From contig CALXAH010000001.1 in assembly GCA_944386225.1 (NCBI GenBank), positions 1-64,000 on the forward strand: a DNA stretch of 64,000 bases, read 5' to 3'. The notes below the pieces were generated by a model. It had not been told where the DNA came from. It searched no databases and was given only the letters and a program-made list of their open reading frames with translations. Both the position numbers and the translations under genes were made by a program. The DNA is from an uncultured Gemmiger sp. (GTDB taxonomy: Bacteria; Bacillota; Clostridia; Oscillospirales; Ruminococcaceae). Numbering within the stretch: position 1 is the first letter of the stretch; each line of letters begins with the position of its first letter. Positions 32,891-41,904 of the stretch are shown piece after piece.

Positions 32891-34489
32891 TCAGACCCGT
32901 TGGTAGATCCGGATCGGATCGCCCGCCACGCCGCCTTGGGCCAGCCAGACGATGCGGGCCAGGCTGCAGCCGGTATTCACGCAGGCAAGCGGGCTGGACG
33001 GCGCCCACTCTTCAATGGTACAGACAAGAGTCCAGTTATCAAAGATATACTGATAACCGGCGGCCGCGTCGGCCAGACTGGGGTCACCGAAGTATCCCTC
33101 ATACAGTTTGCTGATCAGGGCGTAATGGGCGTCCTCCTTGCCCTCCGGCGTTACCAGACTGCCCGATTCGTCCACCGTGCAGCCCAGGTTGGCATGCCAG
33201 TTGATGGCAAACGCCGTGTACCCGTTATACAGGCTGTCCGATTCGGCAACACCGTTTTCCCGGCACCAGTCCGCCGACACCAGGATGGTCTGCGGTGCCA
33301 GGCAGCGGGCCCAGGCCAGCAGGCCGGTACTGACGGTTCCAGCCAGCACCGCCAGGCTCAGCAGCCCGGCCAGCACCGGTTTGACCAACGCTTTCCGTGC
33401 GCGGGTTTTATCCGCCAGGGCGGCACGCACCAGATCGGTACAGGCGCTGAGCCCCACCGCCGCCAGCAGCAGCGGAGCGGTGTAGAACGGGGTGCCCCAG
33501 CGCACCCACCACATCCCCATGACACTCAGGCAGATCCAATACACAAACCCCAGAAACAGCGGGAGATACCGGGATTTCCAGCCGCGGATCAGCCAGACGG
33601 TACCCGCCGCAGCCAGAAGAACCCCTTCCACGCCGGGGCCCGCATTGATCCAGGTAAGGGCATAATCCCGCAGCTTGATCAGGAACGGAACCGCACCATA
33701 GTCGCCCCGGGCTTCAATCCCCAGCTGCCAGAGGGTATGCTGCCAGTTGGTGACCAGATTGGGCGCCAGCAGGAAGAAGGTCAGGAATACCACCGACACG
33801 CTGAATATACCGCCCAGGAAAAACAGCTTCACGCTGCGGGTTTCCCACGCCCGGATGCAGACTACCGCCGCCACCAGCAGGCAGGCCAGCGCACCGGTAT
33901 ATTTTACGGTAATTCCCGCGCCCACGCAGATACACAGGGCGGTCAGGCGTCCCCAGGTAGCTTTGTCCAGATACCGGATCGCCAGCGCAATGGCAAGCAG
34001 GGTGAAGAATGCCATGGGCACATCCGGAGTATCGTAGCCGGAATGCTCAATGTACACCGAAAAAAAGGTGATCAGCGCCGCGCCCCAAAGCCCGGAGCCT
34101 TTTTTGACCATTTCGCAGATCCACCAGGCCAGAGGGATCATCAGGGTACCCAGCAGGGCGCTGAAGCCCCGGGCCAGCACATAAAAGGAGGCCGGGTTGA
34201 GCGCGTAGATCTCCACCGCCGGCTGCCCGAACCGAAGCTGGCTGTACACCTCGAAAATCACAGCGCAGGCTTTCACCAGCAGATGCGCCGGCCAGGAATA
34301 GGTATCCGCCTCAAAGGAACGACGCTCCAGCAGACCAATGGCCTGGTTGACCACAATGGATTCATCGGCCCCCTGCAGTTCCGGATAGCCTTTCCAGCAG
34401 GCGCCGATCCGCATGACCGCCCCCAACAGGATCAGCGCTGCCAGCGCAGCCATAACCAGCACTTGACGGCGGGTGCGAATTGTTTGCAT
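32891..34489 (-). CDS. GT-C (PMT/GT39-like) membrane glycosyltransferase
   Basis: This 532-residue protein has about eleven to twelve membrane helices. The first loop carries the acidic motif QGADESIVVNQA expected for the catalytic Asp/Glu of GT-C enzymes, which use polyprenyl-phosphate sugars. The C-terminal 150 residues form an extracytoplasmic domain. It resembles dolichyl-phosphate-mannose-protein mannosyltransferase relatives. Likely role: adding a sugar to a surface glycan or protein outside the membrane. The acceptor is unknown. The start follows AGGAGGAA. Confidence 0.82.
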   Translation of the reverse strand: MQTIRTRRQVLVMAALAALILLGAVMRIGACWKGYPELQGADESIVVNQAIGLLERRSFEADTYSWPAHLLVKACAVIFEVYSQLRFGQPAVEIYALNPASFYVLARGFSALLGTLMIPLAWWICEMVKKGSGLWGAALITFFSVYIEHSGYDTPDVPMAFFTLLAIALAIRYLDKATWGRLTALCICVGAGITVKYTGALACLLVAAVVCIRAWETRSVKLFFLGGIFSVSVVFLTFFLLAPNLVTNWQHTLWQLGIEARGDYGAVPFLIKLRDYALTWINAGPGVEGVLLAAAGTVWLIRGWKSRYLPLFLGFVYWICLSVMGMWWVRWGTPFYTAPLLLAAVGLSACTDLVRAALADKTRARKALVKPVLAGLLSLAVLAGTVSTGLLAWARCLAPQTILVSADWCRENGVAESDSLYNGYTAFAINWHANLGCTVDESGSLVTPEGKEDAHYALISKLYEGYFGDPSLADAAAGYQYIFDNWTLVCTIEEWAPSSPLACVNTGCSLARIVWLAQGGVAGDPIRIYQRV

Positions 34490-34509
34490 TCCTGTTCCTC
34501 CTTATATCC

Positions 34510-34541
34510 AAAAAACCGCCCGGCCGTTCGCGGCCGGGCGG
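34510..34541 (-). terminator. Terminator of the dipeptidase gene
   Basis: An 11-bp stem (34516-34526 pairing with 34531-34541) with a TTCG loop is followed on the minus strand by TTTTTTGG. Confidence 0.85.
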
Positions 34542-34567
34542 CCATGTTCATGTTTGCGTTTACTGCC

Positions 34568-35953
34568 TCACAGCTCGATCTCCTGCAGCCGGATCAGGGC
34601 CAGGATGTAAATTTTCAGCGCCTGCATCAGGTGCTCGATCTTGGCGCCCTCGTTGGCGCCGTGCATCGGGCCGGCAAATTCCGGCAGCTGCAGATCCTGC
34701 CGCTCGGGGCCGAAACTCACCGCCAGCGGGAAGTGCCGGGCGTAGGTGCCGCCGCCCATGGTGAAGGGCTCGGCGTTCTCACCGGTGACCTCGTTGTAGG
34801 TGTCGATCAGGGCGCGGATCGGGGCCGCGTCCGCCGCGATGTAGAAGGGCACCGCAATGCCCACATCCTCCACCGCCGCCGCGCTGCCGCATACAGCGGT
34901 CAGGGTATCGCGGATGGCCTCGCCGGTGGTGTTGGTGGGGAACCGGCTGTCCACCGACTGGATCATCCGGCCGTTTTCCATCTTCATGGTGCCGCCGATC
35001 ACGGTCAGCGGGGTGAACAGGCCGTCGTCCGCGGCAATGCCCAGGGCGCTGCCGTCGGTGGAGGCGTGCAGCTTGTGCAGCACCTCAAAATAGGCGGTTT
35101 CCGCCTGGTTGCCCACCTTGTTGGCCAGCAGGTAATCCACCACCAGGCCGATGGCGTTGCGGGTGCCCTCCGGCATGGCGGCATGGCCGCTCTTGCCCCA
35201 GCCCCGCACCCAGACGGTGCCCGCTTCCTCGCCGGGCTCCAGGGTGATATTCTCGGCGGGCAGCAGGCCCTCGGCCCGCACCAGCGCGGCCGCCCGGTCG
35301 GGCACCGCGTTGAAGGCCACGCCGCCCTCAAAGGCCAGCACCTGGCCGCCGCACACCGGGCTGACCAGGTCGGCCCGGAAATGGCCCTTTTCCCCGTTGC
35401 AGACCGGGAACTCCGCGTCCGGGCTGAAGCAGAAATCCGGGGCCCGGTTGCCCGCCAGATAGCGGTCAACGTCCTCCATGCCGGTTTCCTCGCTGGTGCC
35501 CAGCAGAGCCCGCACCGAATACTTCAGCGGCACGTTGTTCTCTTTCAGGAACTTGAGGGCGTACAGGCAGAGCACGCCGGGGCCCTTGTCGTCGGCCACG
35601 CCGCGGCCGATCAGCCAGCCGTCCTGCACCCGCATGTTGAACGGATCGCCGGTCCAGCCGTTGCCCGCGGGCACCACGTCCATATGGGTGATGGTGGCGA
35701 TCTGCTTGTCGGTAGAGCCGGGCAGCTCGGCCCAGCCCATATGGCCCTCAAATTCGCCGGTGGCCAGGCCCATCTCAGCGGCCAGGGCCAGGGCCTCTTT
35801 CAGGGCGGCGGCAGGGCCCGCCCCGTTAGGTGCGCCGGGCTCAGGGGTGCCCGCCACGCTGGGAATATCCACCAGGCGCTTGATGTCCCGGATTACGTTT
35901 TCTTCATTGGCCCGGACAAAGGCCTCGATCTTGTCCATATACGCATTCGCCAT
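34568..35953 (-). CDS. pepV: M20 family dipeptidase, PepV/Sapep type
   Basis: This 461-residue zinc peptidase has the M20 metal-site motifs: THMDVVPAG (His and catalytic Asp), GRGVADDKG (bridging Asp) and GTSEETG (catalytic Glu, ligand Glu). A lid domain lies about residues 175-370 and a C-terminal HxP-like region follows (MGGGTYARHFPLAVSFGPE). PepV-type enzymes cleave dipeptides and some N-acyl amino acids in the cytoplasm. ATG 35953 follows AAAGGAG; an upstream in-frame extension is not credible. Monocistronic. Confidence 0.93.
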   Translation of the reverse strand: MANAYMDKIEAFVRANEENVIRDIKRLVDIPSVAGTPEPGAPNGAGPAAALKEALALAAEMGLATGEFEGHMGWAELPGSTDKQIATITHMDVVPAGNGWTGDPFNMRVQDGWLIGRGVADDKGPGVLCLYALKFLKENNVPLKYSVRALLGTSEETGMEDVDRYLAGNRAPDFCFSPDAEFPVCNGEKGHFRADLVSPVCGGQVLAFEGGVAFNAVPDRAAALVRAEGLLPAENITLEPGEEAGTVWVRGWGKSGHAAMPEGTRNAIGLVVDYLLANKVGNQAETAYFEVLHKLHASTDGSALGIAADDGLFTPLTVIGGTMKMENGRMIQSVDSRFPTNTTGEAIRDTLTAVCGSAAAVEDVGIAVPFYIAADAAPIRALIDTYNEVTGENAEPFTMGGGTYARHFPLAVSFGPERQDLQLPEFAGPMHGANEGAKIEHLMQALKIYILALIRLQEIEL

Positions 35954-36085
35954 GCTCTGTGTTCTCCTTTGCTGCAAAGATGCGCGCGGCGGCGCGCGTT
36001 TGAGGATATTATACCACGCTTTTGCACCCGTGAAAACGGGTTTTGCTTCTTGCCGCGGAAAATCCCGCCAAATCCGCCTTGCCAC

Positions 36086-36115
36086 TTGACAGACACGCCG
36101 CGGCTGTGGTAAGCT
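36086..36115 (+). promoter_or_regulatory. Promoter of the ABC half-transporter operon
   Basis: TTGACA (36086-36091) and TGG-extended TAAGCT (36110-36115) are 18 bp apart. The leader to the first gene is about 125 nt. Confidence 0.6.
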
Positions 36116-36126
36116 GTGTCCGCAAA

Positions 36127-36196
36127 GTTAGTTGGCGCAAACCTGTTGGCGCCGCTTCTTTTTTGCCCGGTTGTTAGTTTAAACTAACATTAGTTT
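36127..36196. promoter_or_regulatory. Candidate metal-regulator operator: palindrome and half-sites
   Basis: GTTAGTTT-AAACTAAC (36173-36188) is a perfect 16-bp palindrome. The half-site GTTAGTT recurs at 36127-36133, next to the expected transcription start, and TTAGTTT recurs at 36190-36196. The symmetry and TTAG/CTAA half-sites resemble boxes of DtxR/IdeR-type iron regulators. The identity of the regulator is inferred. Confidence 0.5.
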
Positions 36197-36246
36197 TGCG
36201 CCGCAAACCACCGCAGGTGGGATGCAGGGAAAGGATATGTGGGAGC

Positions 36247-37983
36247 ATGATGATCAACAAACGGCTGATCGGGATGGTCAGCGAAAGCCGACCGCGCATC
36301 GCGGCCAGCGTGGGGCTGCAGTGGGCGGCACTTTTGGGCAACCTGGCGGTGATGGGGCTGATTGCCTGGGCCATTGACCGGCTGGCGGCGGGCCGCGGCC
36401 TGCCCGGGGCGGGCTTCTGGCTGGCGCTGGCCGGGGCGGCGGCGGTGCGGATGGTCTGCACCGAGGCGGCGGCCCGGATGGCCCACAAGGCCAGCCGGGC
36501 GGTGAAGCTGGCGCTGCGCCGCAAAATCTACGCCAAGCTGCTGCGGCTGGGCCCGGCCTACCGCCAGCAGGTGAACACCGCCGAGGTGGTACAGGCGGCA
36601 GTGGAGGGTGTGGATCAGCTGGAGAGCTACTTCGGCGCCTACCTGCCCCAGTTCTTTTACAGTATGCTGGCCCCGCTGACCCTGTTCGCGGTGCTGGCGC
36701 CGGTCTGCCTGCCCGCAGCGGCGGCGCTGCTGATCTGTGTGCCGCTGATCCCGGCGGCCATCGCGGCGGTGCAGACCTGGGCCAAAAAGCTGCTGAGCAA
36801 ATACTGGGGCCAGTACACCGCCCTGGGGGACAGCTTTCTGGAAAACCTGCAGGGCCTGACCACCCTGAAAATCTACAGCGCCGATGAGCGCCGCAACGAG
36901 GAAATGAACCGGGAGGCCGAGCAGTTCCGCCGCATCACCATGCGGGTACTGACCATGCAGCTGAACTCCATCAGCATCATGGATCTGGTGGCTTTCGGCG
37001 GGGCGGCGCTGGGCATCGGGCTGGCGGTGAGCCAGTACACCGCCGGGCGGCTGAGCCTGGGTGGCTGTGTGCTGGTGCTGCTGCTTTCGGCGGACTTTTT
37101 CCTGCCCATGCGGCAGCTGGGCAGCTATTTCCACATTGCCATGAACGGCATGGCCGCCAGCGACCGGATCTTCCGGCTGCTGGACATGCCCGAACCGCCG
37201 GCGGGCGGCAGGCCGGTTCCCGCCGACACCGCCATCCGCTGCCGGGATCTGCGTTTTGGCTATGAGCCGGGGCGGGAGATCCTGCAGGGGGTGGATCTGG
37301 ATCTGCCCCGGGGCGGGTTTGTGGCCCTGGTGGGCGAAAGCGGCTGCGGCAAGAGCACCCTGGCCGCCCTGCTGACCGGCCGGGTCAAAGGCTGGCAGGG
37401 CCGGGTCACGATGGGCGGCGTGCCGCTGGAGGAACTGGACGAAACCGCTCTGCTGCGGACGGTGACCTGCCTGGGCCACAACGCCTGGCTGTGCAAGGGC
37501 ACCCTGGCGGACAACCTGCGTCTGGGCGCGCCGGATGCCACCGACGAACAGCTCTGGAACGCGCTGAAACGGGCGAAGCTGGACGGCTTTGCCCGACAGG
37601 CGGGCGGCCTGGACGCGCCGGTGGCCGAGCGGGGGGCAAACCTGTCCGGCGGACAGCGGCAGCGGCTGGCGCTGGCCCGGGCGCTGCTGCAGGACAGCCC
37701 GGTATACATCTTTGACGAAGCCACCTCCAACATCGACGCGGAGAGTGAGAACGATATCATGCGCGAGATCCACCGGCTGGCCCGCACCCGCACGGTGCTG
37801 CTGATCAGCCACCGGCTGGCCAACGCGGCCGGCGCGGACCGGATCTATGTGCTGGAAAACGGCCGGGTGGCCCAGCAGGGCCGCCACGCCGAACTGCTGG
37901 CGGCGGGCGGGCTGTACGCCCGGCTGTGGAACACCCAGCAGGAACTGGAACACGAAGGAGAAAAGGAGGCGGCATGCCTGTGA
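36247..37983 (+). CDS. ABC exporter half-transporter, CydD-like
   Basis: This 578-residue protein joins a six-helix exporter domain (residues about 10-315) to an ATPase with Walker A GESGCGKST, signature LSGGQRQRLALARALL and Walker B YIFDEATSNID. It resembles the CydCD family and other heterodimeric exporters, and its partner is the next gene, which overlaps by 10 bp. CydDC exports cysteine and glutathione and binds haem. Here the neighbours (a DUF454 protein and a metal-box-like palindrome) hint at iron or haem physiology, but the substrate is unknown. The start could be ATG 36247 or 36250; GGGAG lies just upstream. Confidence 0.87.
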   Translation: MMINKRLIGMVSESRPRIAASVGLQWAALLGNLAVMGLIAWAIDRLAAGRGLPGAGFWLALAGAAAVRMVCTEAAARMAHKASRAVKLALRRKIYAKLLRLGPAYRQQVNTAEVVQAAVEGVDQLESYFGAYLPQFFYSMLAPLTLFAVLAPVCLPAAAALLICVPLIPAAIAAVQTWAKKLLSKYWGQYTALGDSFLENLQGLTTLKIYSADERRNEEMNREAEQFRRITMRVLTMQLNSISIMDLVAFGGAALGIGLAVSQYTAGRLSLGGCVLVLLLSADFFLPMRQLGSYFHIAMNGMAASDRIFRLLDMPEPPAGGRPVPADTAIRCRDLRFGYEPGREILQGVDLDLPRGGFVALVGESGCGKSTLAALLTGRVKGWQGRVTMGGVPLEELDETALLRTVTCLGHNAWLCKGTLADNLRLGAPDATDEQLWNALKRAKLDGFARQAGGLDAPVAERGANLSGGQRQRLALARALLQDSPVYIFDEATSNIDAESENDIMREIHRLARTRTVLLISHRLANAAGADRIYVLENGRVAQQGRHAELLAAGGLYARLWNTQQELEHEGEKEAACL

Positions 37984-39653
37984 ACGGGAACAACACCAAA
38001 CGATCCGCCCCGATGGTGATGGGGCGTCTGGCGTTGCTGGTGCGGCCGCTGGCCGGGTATATGGCGCTGGCCATCCTGGCCGGGCTGGCCGGGCATCTGT
38101 GCGCGGCGTTCCTGACCGTGCTGGGGGCAAGCGCCGTGCTGGCCGCGGGCGGGTATGCCCTTCCCCTTTCCGCCGGAACGGCGCTGGTGCTGCTGGGGGT
38201 ATTCGCGGTGCTGCGGGGCCCGCTGCGCTACGGTGAGCAGGCCTGCAACCATTTCATCGCCTTCAAACTGCTGGCCCTGATCCGGGACAAGGTATTCCGG
38301 GCGCTGCGGCGGCTCTGCCCCGCCAAGCTGGAGGGCCGGGACCGGGGCGACCTGATCAGCCTGATCACCTCCGACATTGAGCTGCTGGAGGTATTCTACG
38401 CCCACACCATCTCCCCTGTGCTGATTGCGATCTTGTTCAGCGGGGTGATGACGGTGTTCATCGGCAGCTTTCACCCGCTGCTGGGTCTGCTGGCGCTGGC
38501 CGCCTACCTGACGGTGGGTCTGGCCGCGCCGCTGCTCATCGCCCGCTGGGGCGGGCAGGACGCCCGGCTGGCCCGGGAACAGTCCGCCGCCATGAGCGGT
38601 TATGTGCTGGAAAGCCTGCGGGGCCTGCCGGAGATTCTGCAGTACGGCGCGGGCGAGGCCCGTCTGGCCGGGCTGGAACACCGGGCCCGGGAACTGGCCG
38701 ACCAGGAAAACCGGATGAAGGCCCAGGCGGCCCGGGCCCAGGCGGCGGCCGGCGCGGTGATGCTGGCTTTTGATATCGGGATGCTGGCCCTGGCCTCGGC
38801 GCTGTATGCCCGGGGCGCGGTGGATCTGCCCGGCGTGCTGCTGCCCACCCTGGCGCTGATGGGTTCCTTTGGCCCCACGGCGGCGCTGGCGGGGCTGGGC
38901 AGCACCCTGCAGACCACCCTGGCGGCGGCGGACCGGGTACTGGATATTCTGGACGAGGAACCCGCCGCCCCGGAACTGACCGGCCTGCCCGATCCCGGCC
39001 CCTTTACCGGGGCGAGGGCGGAACAGGTGGGCTTTGCCTACGGGGAACAGCCGGTGCTGGCGGATGTGTCGCTGGATATCCCGGAAGGCTCGGTAGTGGG
39101 CATCTGCGGGCCCAGCGGCAGCGGTAAAAGCACCCTGCTGCGGCTGTTCATGCGGTTCTGGCAGGTACAGAAGGGCCGGGTGGAGGTGGCGGGGGCGCCG
39201 GTGGACGGCATCGACACCGCCCGGCTGCGGCAGATGGAGGCGCTGGTGACCCAGGACACCCACCTGTTCCGGGACAGCATCGCCGCCAACCTGCGGATCG
39301 CCAAGCCTGACGCCACCCGGGAGGAGCTGGAGGCCGCCTGCAAAATGGCCTCGGTGCACGACTTTATCCAGAGCCTGCCCCAGGGGTACGACACCCCGGT
39401 GGGCGAACTGGGCGACACCCTGTCCGGCGGGGAGCGGCAGCGGCTGGGGCTGGCCCGGGCGTTCCTGCACGACGCGCCGTTCCTGCTGCTGGATGAGCCC
39501 ACCAGCAATCTGGACAGCCTGAACGAGGCGGTGATCCTGCGGGCGCTGCGCCGCCAGCGGGCGGGCCGCACCGTGCTGGTGGTGAGCCACCGGCCCTCCA
39601 CCCTGCGGGTGGCGGATCAGGTACTGACCATGGAAGGCGGGCGGTTGGCATGA
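37974..39653 (+). CDS. ABC exporter half-transporter, CydC-like
   Basis: This 559-residue partner of the previous gene has six helices (about 20-300), Walker A GPSGSGKST, signature LSGGERQRLGLARAFL, Walker B FLLLDEPTSNLDSLN and VVSHRPS. ATG 37974 follows AAAGGAGG and overlaps the upstream stop. It overlaps the next gene by 4 bp (ATGA), so the four genes are read as a unit. Confidence 0.88.
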   Translation: MPVNGNNTKRSAPMVMGRLALLVRPLAGYMALAILAGLAGHLCAAFLTVLGASAVLAAGGYALPLSAGTALVLLGVFAVLRGPLRYGEQACNHFIAFKLLALIRDKVFRALRRLCPAKLEGRDRGDLISLITSDIELLEVFYAHTISPVLIAILFSGVMTVFIGSFHPLLGLLALAAYLTVGLAAPLLIARWGGQDARLAREQSAAMSGYVLESLRGLPEILQYGAGEARLAGLEHRARELADQENRMKAQAARAQAAAGAVMLAFDIGMLALASALYARGAVDLPGVLLPTLALMGSFGPTAALAGLGSTLQTTLAAADRVLDILDEEPAAPELTGLPDPGPFTGARAEQVGFAYGEQPVLADVSLDIPEGSVVGICGPSGSGKSTLLRLFMRFWQVQKGRVEVAGAPVDGIDTARLRQMEALVTQDTHLFRDSIAANLRIAKPDATREELEAACKMASVHDFIQSLPQGYDTPVGELGDTLSGGERQRLGLARAFLHDAPFLLLDEPTSNLDSLNEAVILRALRRQRAGRTVLVVSHRPSTLRVADQVLTMEGGRLA

Positions 39654-40009
39654 GCCGGGATATGGAAACCCGCCGGGCGCGGGAGGCCGAGATGGTGGCC
39701 TTTATGATCGGGCTGTACTGCCGCGCCCATCACGGCACCGAGAAAGGCGCGCTGTGCCCGGAATGCGCGGCGCTGGCCGACTACGCCCGTACCCGCAGCG
39801 CCCGCTGCCCCCGCATGGCGGAAAAGACCTTCTGCTCCACCTGCCCGCATCCCTGCTACGCCCCCGCCATGCGGGAGGGCATCCGGCAGGTGATGCGCTG
39901 GGCCGGGCCCCGGATGCTGCTGCATCATCCTGTATGGGCATTGCGTCACATCCTGAACACTCTGCGGCATAAATTGAACCAAACCGGACGATCGGAGGTA
40001 AACCCATGA
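39650..40009 (+). CDS. Small Cys-rich 'nitrous oxide-stimulated promoter' family protein
   Basis: This 119-residue cytoplasmic protein has three conserved paired-cysteine segments: YCRAHHG/LCPECAAL, ARCPRMAEKTFCSTCPHPCYAP, and a following MREGIRQVMRWAGPRMLLHHP. This pattern belongs to the family annotated as nitrous-oxide-stimulated promoter proteins, whose activity is unknown; the cysteines could bind iron or an Fe-S cluster. Starts and stops overlap both neighbours by 4 bp. Confidence 0.85.
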   Translation: MSRDMETRRAREAEMVAFMIGLYCRAHHGTEKGALCPECAALADYARTRSARCPRMAEKTFCSTCPHPCYAPAMREGIRQVMRWAGPRMLLHHPVWALRHILNTLRHKLNQTGRSEVNP

Positions 40010-40392
40010 AAAAACTGCTGTATCTGGCCGGCGGCTTTATCGGGCTGGGGCTGGGGGCCCTGGGCGCGGCGCTGCCGCTGCTGCCCGCCTTTCCCTTCCT
40101 GCTGCTGGCCGCCTGCTGCTTTGCCCGCAGTTCCGAACGGCTGCACCGCTGGTTTGTGGGCACCCGTTTATATAAGGATAACCTGGAAAGCTTTGTGGCG
40201 GGCCGGGGCATGACCCGCCGCACCAAACTGCGGATCATGACCCTGGTGACCCTGACCATGGCCATCGGGTTTGCCATGATGGGCCGGGTACCGGTTGGCC
40301 GGGTGATCCTGGGCATCGTCTGGGTCGGACACATCCTGTATTTTGTGTTCGGCATCCGTACCCTGCCCGAGCAGGAAAACCAGGAATCCTGA
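40006..40392 (+). CDS. DUF454 (YbaN-like) membrane protein
   Basis: The 128-residue protein has three to four membrane helices and the DUF454 motif GLGALGAALPLLPAFPFLLLAACCFARSSERL followed by WFVGTRLYKDNLESF. Its function is unknown; relatives lie next to haem- or iron-uptake genes in several bacteria. It is the last gene of the operon; a GGAGG site precedes the start. Confidence 0.88.
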   Translation: MKKLLYLAGGFIGLGLGALGAALPLLPAFPFLLLAACCFARSSERLHRWFVGTRLYKDNLESFVAGRGMTRRTKLRIMTLVTLTMAIGFAMMGRVPVGRVILGIVWVGHILYFVFGIRTLPEQENQES

Positions 40393-40406
40393 CCCTGCTC
40401 CCCCTG

Positions 40407-40443
40407 TCCCGGCGGGCGCGCCTTGCGCGCCTGCCGGGATTTG
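40407..40443 (+). terminator. Terminator of the ABC/DUF454 operon
   Basis: A long GC stem (40407-40420 pairing with 40426-40439, one mismatch) is followed by TTTG. It contains the -35 of the next promoter. Confidence 0.6.
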
Positions 40444-40452
40444 TGCTATGAT
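40423..40452 (+). promoter_or_regulatory. Promoter of the alanine symporter gene
   Basis: TTGCGC (40423-40428) and extended TGCTATGAT (-10 at 40447-40452) are 18 bp apart. Confidence 0.6.
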
Positions 40453-40502
40453 AGAGCATCAACGCGTCACAGCGCGGCGCGGGGGGAGAGGAGATTTTTT
40501 TG

Positions 40503-41870
40503 ATGCAAACGATCACGCAACTGATCGAAGCATGCAGCGATTTTATCTGGAACGGCCCCATTCTGGTGATGCTGCTGGGCACCCACCTGTTTCTCACGGT
40601 GCGGCTGCGGTTTATCCAGCGGTACACCGGCAAGGCCATCCGCATGAGCCTGCAGCCGGACGAGGGCGCGCAGGGTGAGATCAGCCAGTTTGGGGCGCTG
40701 GCCACCGCCCTGGCGGCCACCATCGGCACCGGCAACATCATCGGGGTATCCACCGCCATCGCCCTGGGCGGGCCCGGCGCGGTACTCTGGTGCTGGCTGA
40801 CCGGCGTGTTCGGCATCGCCACCAAATACGGCGAAGCCCTGCTGGCGGTCAAATACCGCACCCGCAACAAGCAGGGCGCGGTGGTGGGCGGCCCCATGTA
40901 CACCATCGAGCGGGGCCTGGGCTGGAAATGGCTGGCGGTGATCTTTGCCCTGTTTACGGTGTTCGCCACCCTGGGCGCGGGCAGCACCGTGCAGAGCCAT
41001 GCCATCAGCGACGTGGTGCACACCACCTTCGGCGCGCCGGTGTGGGCCAGCGGCCTGGTGATCACCCTGCTGACCGCCGTGGTAATCCTGGGCGGCGTCA
41101 AGGTGATCAGCCGGGTGTGCGAAAAGCTGGTGCCCTTCATGAGCCTGTTCTACATTCTGGGTTGTCTGGCCATCCTGTTTCTGAACCGGGCCTACATCCT
41201 GCCCGCGGTGGCCACCATTGTAAAAAGCGCCTTTGGCTGGCAGGCGGCGGCGGGCGGCTTTACGGGCGGCGCGCTGATGATCGCCTGCCGGTACGGCATG
41301 GCCCGGGGCCTGTTTTCCAACGAGAGCGGCCTGGGCACCGCCCCCATCGCGGCGGCCACCGCCCAGACCCGCAACCCGGTGCGGCAGGCGCTGGTATCCA
41401 TGACCGGTACCTTCTGGGATACGGTGATCGTCTGCGCCATGACCGGCATCGTGGTGGTAAGCGGCATGCTGCGCAGCCCGGAGGCCTACGTGGGCGCCAG
41501 CGACGACGCCATGACCCGGCTGGCCTTCGGCGTGCTGCCCGGCGGGCAGTATGTGCTGACGGTGGCGCTGTCCATCTTTGCGTTCACCACCATCCTGGGC
41601 TGGAGCTATTATGGCGAGCGCTGCATGGAATACCTGATCGGCGCCAGGGGCATCCTGGTGTACCGGCTGGTGTTCCTGGCGGCGGTGTTCCTGGGTGCGG
41701 TGGTCAGCCTGGACATCGTGTGGAATTTTGCCGACCTGATGAACGGCCTGATGGCCTTCCCCAACCTGATCGCGGTGCTGCTGCTCAGCGGTGTGATCGT
41801 CAGGGAGACACGGCACTTTTTGTGGGAGAATCACCTGGAGGAATCCGGCGACACCCTGCCGAACGAATGA
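40503..41870 (+). CDS. AGCS-family sodium:alanine symporter
   Basis: This 455-residue carrier has ten to eleven membrane helices and the AGCS signatures GALATALAATIGTGNIIGVSTAI (substrate and Na+ site), GGPMYTIERGLG and NESGLGTAPIAAATAQTRNPVRQAL. It imports alanine or glycine with Na+, and the Na+ gradient may be maintained by the Rnf pump encoded upstream. ATG 40503 follows GGGGGAGAGGAG. Confidence 0.94.
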   Translation: MQTITQLIEACSDFIWNGPILVMLLGTHLFLTVRLRFIQRYTGKAIRMSLQPDEGAQGEISQFGALATALAATIGTGNIIGVSTAIALGGPGAVLWCWLTGVFGIATKYGEALLAVKYRTRNKQGAVVGGPMYTIERGLGWKWLAVIFALFTVFATLGAGSTVQSHAISDVVHTTFGAPVWASGLVITLLTAVVILGGVKVISRVCEKLVPFMSLFYILGCLAILFLNRAYILPAVATIVKSAFGWQAAAGGFTGGALMIACRYGMARGLFSNESGLGTAPIAAATAQTRNPVRQALVSMTGTFWDTVIVCAMTGIVVVSGMLRSPEAYVGASDDAMTRLAFGVLPGGQYVLTVALSIFAFTTILGWSYYGERCMEYLIGARGILVYRLVFLAAVFLGAVVSLDIVWNFADLMNGLMAFPNLIAVLLLSGVIVRETRHFLWENHLEESGDTLPNE

Positions 41871-41902
41871 AAAAAGGCCGCCCCGCGGGGCGGCCTTTTT
41901 GT
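41871..41902. terminator. Bidirectional terminator
   Basis: A perfect 14-15-bp palindromic stem AAAAAGGCCGCCCC...GGGGCGGCCTTTTT lies between convergent genes. Confidence 0.9.
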
Positions 41903-41904
41903 GT

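Noticed and set aside
36247..39653. True cydDC of a cytochrome bd oxidase system
   Set aside because: No cydAB genes are adjacent and the flanking genes differ, so only a CydDC-like label is justified.
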